DNA from: Streptomyces sp. F63
Lineage (GTDB): Bacteria > Actinomycetota > Actinomycetes > Streptomycetales > Streptomycetaceae
Direction: 5' to 3'
Length of the DNA stretch: 56,149 nt
Assembly: GCF_018070345.1 (NCBI RefSeq)
Contig: NZ_JAGPXX010000038.1
Span: 1-56,149, forward strand
The position numbers and the translations under genes are program-made. The notes beneath the pieces are model-generated. The model was not told where the DNA came from, did not search any database, and saw only the letters and a program-made list of their open reading frames with translations. This document shows positions 35,045 to 42,288 of the stretch, in pieces; positions within the stretch are counted from its first letter, which is position 1; each line of letters starts with the position of its first letter.

Positions 35045-35824
35045 TCAGACGTCCAGGTCGACGACCACCGGGGCGTGGTCCGAGGCCCCCTTGCCCTTGC
35101 GCTCCTCACGGTCGACGTAGGCGTCCTTGACGGCGCCCGCCAGGGCCGCGTTGCCGTAGACCAGGTCGATCCGCATACCGCGGTTCTTCGGGAAGCAGAG
35201 CTGGCGGTAGTCCCAGTAGGTGTACGGGTGCTCGTACTTCAGCGGGCGGGGGACGACGTCGGACAGGCCCGTGCCGCGCAGGGCGGCCAGGGCTGCCCGC
35301 TCCGGCTCGGTGACGTGCGTGGAGCCCTCGAAGAGGGAACGGTCGTAGACGTCCTCGTCGGCCGGCGCGACGTTGTAGTCCCCGAGGACCGCGAAGGGGC
35401 GTTCCCCCGCGGCGTCCGCCGCGACCGCCGCGCGCAGCGCCTCCAGCCAGCGCAGCTTGTAGGCGTAGTGGTCGTGGCCCACCTCGCGGCCGTTGGGGAC
35501 GTAGACCGACCAGAGACGCACCGGGCCGCAGGTGGCCGCTATGGCGCGGGGCTCCGTCGTGCCGTCGTAGCCCGGGTCGCCGGGGAGGCCGGAGGTGACG
35601 TCCTCCAGGCCCACCCGGGAGACCAGGGCCACGCCGTTCCACCGCCCGTCGGCGTTGACCGCGGACTCGTAGCCCAGCTCCCGCAGCTGCTCGCGGGGAA
35701 ACTGCTCGTCGGTGCACTTGGTCTCCTGGACGCACAGCACGTCGGTGCCGCTGCTCTCCAGCCAGGCCAGCAGCCGGGGCAGCCGGGCAGTGATCGAATT
35801 GACGTTCCAGGTCGCGATGCGCAT
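35045..35824 (-). CDS. xthA: Exodeoxyribonuclease III
   Basis: AP endonuclease/3'-exonuclease of 259 aa of the ExoIII/EEP family. Landmarks are WNVNSITARLP (Asn7), CVQETKC (metal Glu34), SVYVPNGREVG (active Tyr), VLGDYNVAPADEDVYD (Asp/Asn), RIDLVYGN and the final GASDHAPVVVDL (Asp-His). The length matches the family. The start at 35824 gives the canonical MRIATWNVNS; TAGATT lies 7 nt upstream and no Shine-Dalgarno is seen, so the mRNA is probably leaderless. It should repair abasic and oxidised DNA ends. Confidence 0.95.
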   Translation of the reverse strand: MRIATWNVNSITARLPRLLAWLESSGTDVLCVQETKCTDEQFPREQLRELGYESAVNADGRWNGVALVSRVGLEDVTSGLPGDPGYDGTTEPRAIAATCGPVRLWSVYVPNGREVGHDHYAYKLRWLEALRAAVAADAAGERPFAVLGDYNVAPADEDVYDRSLFEGSTHVTEPERAALAALRGTGLSDVVPRPLKYEHPYTYWDYRQLCFPKNRGMRIDLVYGNAALAGAVKDAYVDREERKGKGASDHAPVVVDLDV

Positions 35825-35945
35825 GGCACCGAATCTACCCGGCACCGCCGACAGTCATGGCCAGCCGGGAGCCGCCGCCCCGGGCCCACCACCGCAAGCC
35901 GCCGGAAGCCGCCGTGATCCGCCGCCCGGGGTCCGGGCCGGCCGC

Positions 35946-36590
35946 TCAGAGTCCGAGGCTGCCGCCGGGATCCAGCCGGCTGTGCTCCGCCCCGGCCACA
36001 CCGGGGCCGCCCGGGCCGAGCATCCGGTCGTAGATCGGCCGGGCCTGTGCGGAGAGCAGGCCGTCGTGGACGTCGATCGCCTGCCGCGGCCGGACCTCGC
36101 GGACGTAGTCGATGATCTCGGCGACCTTGTTCCACGGCGCGTGCACCGGCAGCATCAGGGTGTCCACCGGGCGGCCGGGCACGGTCAGCGCGTCCCCGGG
36201 GTGGAACACCGAACCGTCCAACAGGTAGCCGACGTTGGTGACCCGCGGGATGTCCGGGTGGATCACGGCGTGCAGTTCGCCGTGCACCTCGACCTCGAAC
36301 CCGGCCGCGGTGAAGGTGTCCCCGTGGCCCACGGTGTGCACCCGGCCGGGGAACGCCGCGGTGAGCTGCCGCGCCACGCTGTCGAGCGTCCAGATCCGCG
36401 CCTCCGGGTTGGCCTCCAGGGCGGCCCGCAGCCGGTCCTCGGCGAAGTGGTCGGGATGCTCGTGGGTGACGAGCACCGCCTCCGCCCCGACCGCCGCGTC
36501 GGGCTCGCTGAAGCCGCCCGGGTCGATGACGAGCGTCCGGCCCTCCTTCTCCAGCCGAATGCAGGCGTGGCCCTTCTTGGTGAGCTGCAC
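35946..36590 (-). CDS. MBL-fold metallo-hydrolase
   Basis: Metallo-beta-lactamase-fold protein of 214 aa. The metal motif is LVTHEHPDHFAEDRL (HxHxDH, about residues 42-47), with later His residues in HGELHAVIH and HPGDALTVPG, and VHAPWNK. It resembles the UlaG/UPF0173-type cytoplasmic hydrolases; the substrate is unknown. GTG 36590 is chosen because AGGAGGAG lies just upstream; its product begins MQLTKKGHACIRLEKEGR, the expected first strand of the fold. It is encoded between xthA and pcaL on the same strand. Confidence 0.88.
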   Translation of the reverse strand: MQLTKKGHACIRLEKEGRTLVIDPGGFSEPDAAVGAEAVLVTHEHPDHFAEDRLRAALEANPEARIWTLDSVARQLTAAFPGRVHTVGHGDTFTAAGFEVEVHGELHAVIHPDIPRVTNVGYLLDGSVFHPGDALTVPGRPVDTLMLPVHAPWNKVAEIIDYVREVRPRQAIDVHDGLLSAQARPIYDRMLGPGGPGVAGAEHSRLDPGGSLGL

Positions 36591-36724
36591 TGGTCGCTCC
36601 TCCTGTCCGTACGGTGTGCCTCGGCGCCTCAGCGCCTCGCTGCTGCCGGGCGCCCGGCGGTGGTGGGGGTGGCGGCGGCCCGGCACCGCCTGCCCCTCCG
36701 CCGGTCGCGTTGCGGCCCCGCGGC

Positions 36725-36772
36725 CCTTGCCGCCTTGCCGCCTTGCCGCCTTGCCGCCTTGCCGCCTTGCCG
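36725..36772. repeat. 8-bp tandem repeat CCTTGCCG, 6 copies
   Basis: Six perfect copies of CCTTGCCG lie between pcaL and the MBL-fold gene. The unit is not a multiple of three and the site is intergenic. Confidence 0.9.
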
Positions 36773-36784
36773 CCGGTCATCCTG

Positions 36785-38092
36785 CTACACCGGCGGGGTG
36801 GTCTCCTGCAGGATCACCTCACGCGCCACCTTGAACGCGGAGTTGGCCGCCGGCACCCCGCAGTAGACCGCCGTCTGCAGCAGAACCTCCTTGATCTCCG
36901 CGGGAGTCAGCCCGTTGCGGAGCGCGGCCCGGGTGTGGAAGGCCAGCTCGTCGTGGTGGCCGCCGGCGACGAGCGCGGTGAGCGTGATGACACTGCGGGT
37001 GCGCCGGTCGATGCCGGGGCGAGTCCACACCTCGCCCCAGGCGTAGCGGGTGATGAACTCCTGGAAGTCGGCCGTGAACTCGTCGGTGGTCTCGATCGCC
37101 CGATCCACGTGGGCGTCGCCCAGTACCTCGCGCCGCACCTTCATCCCCGGCTCGTACGGGTCGGGCCGGCCGGCCGCCGTCTCCGCGGGGATCTCCGCCG
37201 GGGCGATCTCCCCGATGGGGCCGGTACGGGCTCCGGGCGGCGGGGTGGCGATGGCCCGCCGGTCGGCGGACGCGGCGGGCGGCACGGCGCCGGCCGCGCG
37301 GTCGCCGGCGCCCGGCCAGGAGCCGGCGAAGTGCCGTACCAGCAGGTCGGTGACGGCGGACGGCTGCTCCACGGGCACCAGGTGGGAGGTGCCGGGCACC
37401 AGCGCGAGCCGCGCGTCGGGGATCCCGGCGACGAGGACACGGGCGTCGGCGGGCGAGGTCACCCGGTCCTCGGACCCGGAGAGCACGAGCGTCGGCACGC
37501 CGATCCGGCCGAGTTCCCTGCGCACGTCGAAGGTCGCCAGGGCCTCGCAGGCGGCGATGTAGCAGCCGGGGTCGGTGGTCCGCACCATCTGCACGGACCA
37601 CTCGACGATCGCGGGCTGCGCGGCCGCGAAGCCGGGGGTGAACCAGCGCTCGGGCGCCGAGCGTGCGATGGGGTCCAGCCCGTTGGTGCGGACGATGACA
37701 CCACGCTGCCGGTGCTCGTCGGCCGTCCCGAAGCGGGCAGCCGCGGAGACGAGAGCGAGTGAGGCGACGCGGTGCGGGTCGCGGAGGGCCAGCTCGGCAC
37801 CGACGGCGCCGCCGAGCGCGCAGCCCGCGTAGCCGAAGCGGTCGACGCCCAGGGCGTCGAGGGCGGCCAGAAGGCGGTCGGCGAGGTCGGAGACGGAGCC
37901 GGCGGGATGCGCCGGCGCGCCGCCGTGCCCGGGCAGATCGAAGCGGATGACGCGCCAGTGCTCGCTCAGTTCGGGAATCTGCCGGTCCCACATGTGCCAG
38001 GTGGTGCCGAGGGCCGGGCCGAGGATCAGTACCGGGGCGTCTTCCGGGCCGTCACAGCGGTAGTGCAGGGGGTTCGGTGGTGACTCGCTCAC
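36785..38092 (-). CDS. pcaL: PcaD-PcaC fusion (3-oxoadipate enol-lactonase / 4-carboxymuconolactone decarboxylase), nucleophile Ser replaced
   Basis: Fusion of 435 aa. The N-terminal alpha/beta hydrolase (about 1-260) is followed by an Ala/Pro linker and a C-terminal carboxymuconolactone decarboxylase domain (about 310-435: YAWGEVWTRPGIDRRTRSV, HHDELAFHTRAALRNGLTPA, VYCGVPAANSAF). Such fusions catalyse two successive steps of the protocatechuate branch of the beta-ketoadipate pathway. The hydrolase keeps Asp209 (SGSEDRV) and His237 (GTSHLVP), but the nucleophile elbow reads GCALGG, with Ala92 where family members have Ser. The lactonase half may therefore be inactive. No other pca gene is adjacent. 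GTG 38092 is preferred. Confidence 0.85.
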   Translation of the reverse strand: MSESPPNPLHYRCDGPEDAPVLILGPALGTTWHMWDRQIPELSEHWRVIRFDLPGHGGAPAHPAGSVSDLADRLLAALDALGVDRFGYAGCALGGAVGAELALRDPHRVASLALVSAAARFGTADEHRQRGVIVRTNGLDPIARSAPERWFTPGFAAAQPAIVEWSVQMVRTTDPGCYIAACEALATFDVRRELGRIGVPTLVLSGSEDRVTSPADARVLVAGIPDARLALVPGTSHLVPVEQPSAVTDLLVRHFAGSWPGAGDRAAGAVPPAASADRRAIATPPPGARTGPIGEIAPAEIPAETAAGRPDPYEPGMKVRREVLGDAHVDRAIETTDEFTADFQEFITRYAWGEVWTRPGIDRRTRSVITLTALVAGGHHDELAFHTRAALRNGLTPAEIKEVLLQTAVYCGVPAANSAFKVAREVILQETTPPV

Positions 38093-38246
38093 TCCGCCGA
38101 CTCTCTCATGTCGCACGGGATCCCACATGGCCGGGACATCCCTTGCGGCCGCCGTCCCCCCGCCACGGCGGCTCGGCGCGGTCGGCCTCGCCTCGCGGGT
38201 CCCTGCCGAATTCTCCGGGCCCGGCGGGTCCTGCGGGCGTGAACCC

Positions 38247-38759
38247 TCAGGACGGGGGCGGCACGCAGGCGTTGTCGGCCTGCCGCCCGTCCTCGATCCG
38301 GGCGACCGGGGCGCCGGCCAGCCGCCGCAGGACGGTGCGCAGCAGATCCCGGGACGGGGGATCCAGGTCGTCGAGCAGGTTGCCCTCGATCGCCTCGATG
38401 TCCTTGCGGGCGGCGTCGAGGGCGCTCCGGCCCGCGGCCGTCGCCTCGACGATCCGGGCCCGGCGGTCGGCCGGGTCGGGGCGGCGGCGGACCAGCGCCG
38501 CCGCCTCCAGTTCGTCGAGGACGAGGACGAGCTTGCTCTTGTCGACGGAGACGGCCTGGGCGAGGGCGAGCTGGCTTCTCGCGGGCGTGTCGACGATGGC
38601 CATCAGCACGGTGTAGCCCCACAGGCTCATGCCGTGCTCGCGCACAACGGGCGTCTCAGCGGTGGCGAGCCCCTGCTTGAGCCGGGCGAACACCCAGTGC
38701 AGATCGCCGTGGAGCCGGCTGTCCGAGGGCTGCTCGTCGGTGGGACTGGTGAGGGACAT
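38247..38759 (-). CDS. MarR family transcriptional regulator
   Basis: Winged-helix regulator of 170 aa: N-terminal dimer helix (LHWVFARLKQGLATAETPVV), recognition region (QLALAQAVSVDKSKLVLVLD) and wing (ALVRRRPDPADRRARIVE). TATTCT lies 6 nt before ATG 38759, so the transcript is probably leaderless. It is divergent from an azoreductase gene now decayed (38857 onward); MarR/azoreductase pairs usually respond to quinones or electrophiles. With its target broken, it may be an orphan regulator, possibly still controlling the SDR downstream. Confidence 0.9.
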   Translation of the reverse strand: MSLTSPTDEQPSDSRLHGDLHWVFARLKQGLATAETPVVREHGMSLWGYTVLMAIVDTPARSQLALAQAVSVDKSKLVLVLDELEAAALVRRRPDPADRRARIVEATAAGRSALDAARKDIEAIEGNLLDDLDPPSRDLLRTVLRRLAGAPVARIEDGRQADNACVPPPS

Positions 38760-38765
38760 GCCAGC

Positions 38766-38817
38766 AGAATAGCAAAAACCCAAATCGTCTTGACCTCAGA
38801 TCATTTGAAGCTAGCCT
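38766..38817. promoter_or_regulatory. Divergent promoter region of marR and the azoreductase remnant
   Basis: This short stretch is unusually AT-rich for the window. On the plus strand TTGACC (38790-38795) and TAGCCT (38812-38817) are 16 bp apart. On the minus strand TATTCT (38766-38771) is the marR -10. Similar words CTCAGATCATTTGAAG and CTTCAGATCTTCTT nearby may be regulator half-sites. Confidence 0.5.
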
Positions 38818-38856
38818 GTTCTGGACTTCAGATCTTCTTGCCTGGAAAGGAATGCT

Positions 38857-39292
38857 GTGGCGCATCTGCTGCATCTGGACGCCGGCGCCCGGAGTGACTC
38901 GTTCTCCCGGGAACTCGGCGCGGCCTTCGTCGACCACTGGAGGCGGCCCACCCGGAGGGCACCTGCACCTGCACCTGCACCTGCCGGGACCTGCTGCCCC
39001 TGCCCCGGCTCCCGCCGGCGGGGAAGTCCGTCGTGATCCTCAGCGCCCGCGGCGGCGCCCCCGGCCCCGGCACCCCGCGGGAGCAGTTCGACTTCCAGGA
39101 GCCCTGCCTGCGCGCCTCCGTCAAGGCGCTCGGGCCGGAGGACGTGAGTTCGTGCACACGAAGCTGACCCACGCCCCGGTCATGCCGTTCCCGGCCCAGG
39201 TCCGCGACGCGCACGAGACGTCCCGGGCCGCCGCCCCGGACGCGGTCGAGGCGCCGGCCACCCGGGTCCCCGCCGAGCCCTCGGCGGCCTGA
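38857..39292 (+). pseudogene. FMN-dependent NADH-azoreductase (AzoR/AcpD), internally deleted and frameshifted
   Basis: The remnant begins at GTG 38857 with a good GGAAAGGA box: AHLLHLDAGARSDSFSRELG is the flavodoxin-fold N-terminus. The reading then passes a CACCTG repeat and stops at 39034. In a second frame the C-terminal half appears (GKSVVILSARGGAPGPGTPR, EQFDFQEP, near 39021-39160). A further shift gives FVHTKLTHAPVMPF to the stop at 39292. About 100 central residues are missing. Intact enzymes are about 210 aa. The gene is dead but its start signals and divergent MarR partner remain. Confidence 0.8.
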
Positions 39293-39338
39293 ACCGCCCG
39301 GTCACACCGCACTTCCGTCAGAGAGGACACCCCGCACG

Positions 39339-40127
39339 ATGGACACCGCACTCAAGGACCGCGTGGTCCTGGTCACCGGCGCCTCGACCGGTATCGGCGC
39401 CGCCACCGCCCGGGCCTACGGCCAGGAGGGCGCCCGGGTCGCCGTCACCTACCGCAGCAGCCTGGAGAAGGCGGAGCAAGTCGCCTCCGAGCTCGAGGCC
39501 GCCGGCGGTCAGGCCCTCGTGGTCCGGCTCGACCTGGAGGACCTGGCCACCGTCGAGGAGGCAGCCCGGACGGTCATCGGGCACTGGGGCGGCATCGACG
39601 TACTCGTGGCCAACGCCGTGCGCTGGGGCGGCGACGGCCCGCCGGACCCGAGCGTCCGCTTCGAGGACGTGCCGCTCGAGGAGTGGCAGGCCATGATCGG
39701 CGCCAATCTGATCGGTGCCGCCGCCCAGGCCCGCGCCGTCCTGCCGAGCATGCGCTCCCGGGGCTGGGGCCGGATCGTCCTGATCTCCTCCAGCGTCGCC
39801 GAGGAGGGCCTGCCCGGTCCCGGACCGTACGGCACCGCGAAGTCCGGCCTCCACGGTCTCGCCCGCGGCCTGGCCTGGGAGGGCGGCCGGGACGGCATCC
39901 TCGTCAATGTGGTGGCCCCCGGCTTCACCCTGACCGACAGCCGTCCGCCCATCCCCGAGGCCGTCACCGACAAGCTCGCCGCCGGCACCCCCACCCGCCG
40001 TCTCTCCGACGCCGACGACGTCGCCAAGCTGGTCGTCTTCCTCGGCTCGGGAGCCAACGGAAACCTGACGGGCGAGGTCGTCCGCGACGGCTCCTCCGCC
40101 GCGCGCGCCCCCCACGTCGGCCCCTGA
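39339..40127 (+). CDS. SDR family oxidoreductase
   Basis: Short-chain dehydrogenase/reductase of 262 aa. The cofactor motif is LVTGASTGIGAATARAYG (11-28), and the Thr-Tyr-Arg-Ser segment after the second strand suggests NADP preference. The usual NNAG is VANAV. The catalytic Ser is in ISSSVAEEG and the Tyr-Lys in PYGTAKSGLHGL. The C-terminus is GNLTGEVVRDG. The substrate is unknown. GAGAGGA precedes ATG 39339. It lies 47 bp after the azoreductase remnant and may once have been its operon partner under the MarR regulator. Confidence 0.92.
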   Translation: MDTALKDRVVLVTGASTGIGAATARAYGQEGARVAVTYRSSLEKAEQVASELEAAGGQALVVRLDLEDLATVEEAARTVIGHWGGIDVLVANAVRWGGDGPPDPSVRFEDVPLEEWQAMIGANLIGAAAQARAVLPSMRSRGWGRIVLISSSVAEEGLPGPGPYGTAKSGLHGLARGLAWEGGRDGILVNVVAPGFTLTDSRPPIPEAVTDKLAAGTPTRRLSDADDVAKLVVFLGSGANGNLTGEVVRDGSSAARAPHVGP

Positions 40128-40164
40128 TCCTCGCGGAAGAACCGCCTGCGGCCCCCCGAACCGG

Positions 40165-40600
40165 GCCCCGTCCGACCCAGTACCCCTTCTTCTTGCGTGC
40201 CTTTGACCGCTGGTGTGCCTGTTTTGCGAACGAGTCGGTGGCGTGGAGCTGAGGTGTTCTTGCCGCCCGTGGACGTCCGGGACCGGGGGGCTGGTTTTCG
40301 GCAGACGGGCCGGGGTCCCCGGGCGATCACGCACATGTCGAAATGCACGGCGGACCCGGAAGGGCGTGAGTGGCCTGCCCGGTCGGGTCCGTCGCTCCCG
40401 AGGCCGGCGCGGGTCGGCGGTCAGGTCACGGGCGAGGCGGAGTGGGACGTGGGCGGCGACAGCAACCAGGCCCAGCGGACTGCCTGCTCGGGGTGCCGCA
40501 GCCGGGCGGCGGTCCGGCCGAGCTGGACTTCATCGGCTTGAAGGCGTGTTCCATGCCGAAACGGCGCAGGCAGGCCCGCCGGCACACGTCCAGGTCGGGA
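40165..40600 (-). pseudogene. DDE transposase C-terminal remnant (IS4/IS701-like)
   Basis: Pieces of a transposase C-terminus can be followed on the minus strand through at least two frameshifts. They are VCRRACLRRFGMEHAFKPMK (region of the catalytic Glu), then VAAHVPLRLARDLTADPRRP and LTPFRVRRAFRHVRDRPGTP, then GGKNTSAPRHRLVRKTG. The order matches the end of common streptomycete transposases that read RRFxxEHxF, LRLARPLAxDLRRPWE and RVRRGFRN. The N-terminal part is gone; it has replaced the end of the neighbouring immunity-like gene. Confidence 0.65.
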
Positions 40601-40946
40601 GCATTCGACTGATCCATCGTTGACATACGTCTACGGTGATCGGCTCGAACAGTTCAGGACTCGATACCTCAAACAGGAATTGAGTCAGCAACTCGACATC
40701 GAATTCATCGATCTCGACACGATCCAGCATGTGAACCGCCCCAGCCCATCGCGGCAAGTCATGAACGTCCACGGCTCCGGAAAGGCATCGCTGCAGAACA
40801 TCCCCTACGGCATCACGGTCGAGACGAACAGAAGACCCCTCGCGCCGATCGCATCGATTGGCAGCTTCGATCAGGTCATCCAGAGATGATTCCCAGCGAA
40901 TCAGGCCGGTCAGAGCCCGACACATATCCGATTCCACGGGTCTCAT
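40530..40946 (-). CDS. Immunity-like small protein next to a decayed toxin
   Basis: An acidic protein of about 138 aa, in DNA visibly lower in GC than its surroundings. Segments such as IRWESSLDDLIEAANRC, DAVGDVLQRCLSGAVDVHDL, VEIDEFDVELLTQFLFEVSS and FEPITVDVCQRWI look like a folded helical protein typical of polymorphic-toxin immunity proteins. ATG 40946 starts two bases after the toxin stop; a GTG at 40952 overlaps it. The last 23 codons or so (after QRWISR) are encoded by transposase-remnant DNA, so the natural C-terminus has been replaced. Function is inferred from position and style. Confidence 0.55.
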   Translation of the reverse strand: MRPVESDMCRALTGLIRWESSLDDLIEAANRCDRREGSSVRLDRDAVGDVLQRCLSGAVDVHDLPRWAGAVHMLDRVEIDEFDVELLTQFLFEVSSPELFEPITVDVCQRWISRMLPTWTCAGGPACAVSAWNTPSSR

Positions 40947-40948
40947 CC

Positions 40949-41325
40949 TCACTTGAACTTGAGGTGCGCCATGCTGCCGTCAGGGAGGAACGTCGTCCTG
41001 TAAGCCAACTCCGCGCCTTCGGAATCCACCCGCTTCCCAACACCGCGTATGCCCCAGGCACCCTTCCGGGGACCTTGCAGCCGAACTCCGCACTGCCTCC
41101 GGGGAGCCGACTGATCTGCGGAATCCCGGCATCCCGAGGGCTCTTCTTCATGAAGCCGGTGATGCTTTTGCGCAAGGCTGGAGACAGGCCATCGATACCC
41201 GCAGCAGCAACCTTTTCACCTCGTGTCGGGTTCGTACCACAGGGCTCATTCGCATGGTGAGCCAGTACCGGGGTCTCACCCGCCGGCACACAGTACGTGT
41301 GCTGCGCGGTACCGCTCTACCTGCT
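40949..41325 (-). pseudogene. C-terminal tip of a polymorphic (Rhs/Hint-type) toxin, frameshifted
   Basis: The minus strand reads HTYCVPAGETPVLAHH, a degenerate form of the Hint/pretoxin motif TYYVLAG-TPVLVHN. It is followed by a toxin-like domain (LSPALRKSITGFMKKSP, ISRLPGGSAEFGCKVPGRVP, GAYAV). The frame must shift near 41033 by one missing base to continue as GKRVDSEGAELAYRTTFLPD and SMAHLKFK with a stop at 40949. There is an in-frame stop before the Hint motif. The delivery/filament part of the parent protein is absent. This is a displaced toxin tip with its immunity gene directly behind. Confidence 0.65.
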
Positions 41326-41409
41326 TCTTCGCAGGTCAGCGCCCGATGTGCGTTCCCCCGGGCGCAGCACGGCGTCCTGCCGGGCTCCCGGGGGCGGCGG
41401 CCCACGTCA

Positions 41410-42288
41410 TCACAGCCTCACGGTGGAGACCACGTACACCATCGGGTGCGCCGGGTTGCTGCGGTCGACGGTCACCTCCAGCCGCGGCCGCGGACCCGGC
41501 AGGTTCCGCACCAGGCCGGACCAGTTCTCCTTGTCGGTGGGCACGGCGCTCAGGGCCCGGGACGACGCGGAGGGGTGGCCGGCGCCGAGGTGCCAGCCGA
41601 CCTCGGCGGCCTCCTCGCCGCTGATGGTGATCCTGCCCTCGTCGAGTTCCCCGGGGCCGGTGCCGATGCGGTCCAGGAACAGGTTCAGCCCGTTCTCGGA
41701 GGTGGTGAACTGCACATACAGCTTGCTGGTGTTCCAGCTGTTGGTCTCGTAGAAGGCGACATCGGCGGAGTGGCCGGTGATCGGCACCTCGTAGATGCGG
41801 CGGGTCACCCGGGGCGGCCACTCCGCCGTGAGGCCCCTGGCGGCCGCCCGCGCCTGCTTGTCCTGACCGCTGTCCCGGCTCTGGCCCGCCGAGATGACGA
41901 TGTAGCCGGCCGGGACGCCGATGAGCAGGACGACGACGAACAGGATGAACCAGCGGCGGCGGTTGCTGGGGTGCTTCCACGACGAGTGCCGCCGGGGGCC
42001 CGGGCCCTCCCCGGGCGGGCCGTCACCGGCCGGGCCGCCGCCCGCGCCCGGAGTGCCCCCCGCGCCGGAGCCGCCGTCGTGCGCCTCCTGCCCGGTGCGC
42101 TCGCCGCGCCCGGTTCGCCGGCCGTGCCCCGTGCGCCCGTCACGCCCGTCCCCGGGCCGTTCACCGGAGCCGGGACCGCCCCCGACGGCGCCGGCCTGCC
42201 CCCCGGGCCCGCCGAACCCCGGGCTGCCGCCGGTTCCCTCCTCGCCCGCGCCCGCACGGGCGCGGGGCCCGATCTCCTCCGTGGTCAT
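41410..42288 (-). CDS. Single-pass membrane protein with disordered Gly-rich cytoplasmic tail
   Basis: Hypothetical protein of 292 aa. Residues 1-105 are Gly/Pro/Arg-rich and disordered. A basic stretch (KHPSNRRR) precedes one transmembrane helix (WFILFVVVLLIGVPAGYIVI, about 113-132). The outer domain includes RRIYEVPITGHSADVAFYET, SKLYVQFTTSENGLNLFLDR, ITISGEEAAEVGWHL and RLEVTVDRSNPAHPMVYVVS. No family of known function is recognised. Its start overlaps the stop of the ROK kinase gene by 4 nt (ATGA), so the two are co-translated. Confidence 0.8.
   Translation of the reverse strand: MTTEEIGPRARAGAGEEGTGGSPGFGGPGGQAGAVGGGPGSGERPGDGRDGRTGHGRRTGRGERTGQEAHDGGSGAGGTPGAGGGPAGDGPPGEGPGPRRHSSWKHPSNRRRWFILFVVVLLIGVPAGYIVISAGQSRDSGQDKQARAAARGLTAEWPPRVTRRIYEVPITGHSADVAFYETNSWNTSKLYVQFTTSENGLNLFLDRIGTGPGELDEGRITISGEEAAEVGWHLGAGHPSASSRALSAVPTDKENWSGLVRNLPGPRPRLEVTVDRSNPAHPMVYVVSTVRL

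Noticed and set aside
36721..36780. CRISPR array
   Set aside because: Short direct repeats here and at 28789, 46921 and 55934 have no spacers; they are simple tandem repeats.
40886..41260. 124-aa plus-strand open frame
   Set aside because: Antisense to the toxin remnant, whose minus-strand reading shows recognisable Hint and toxin-domain features.
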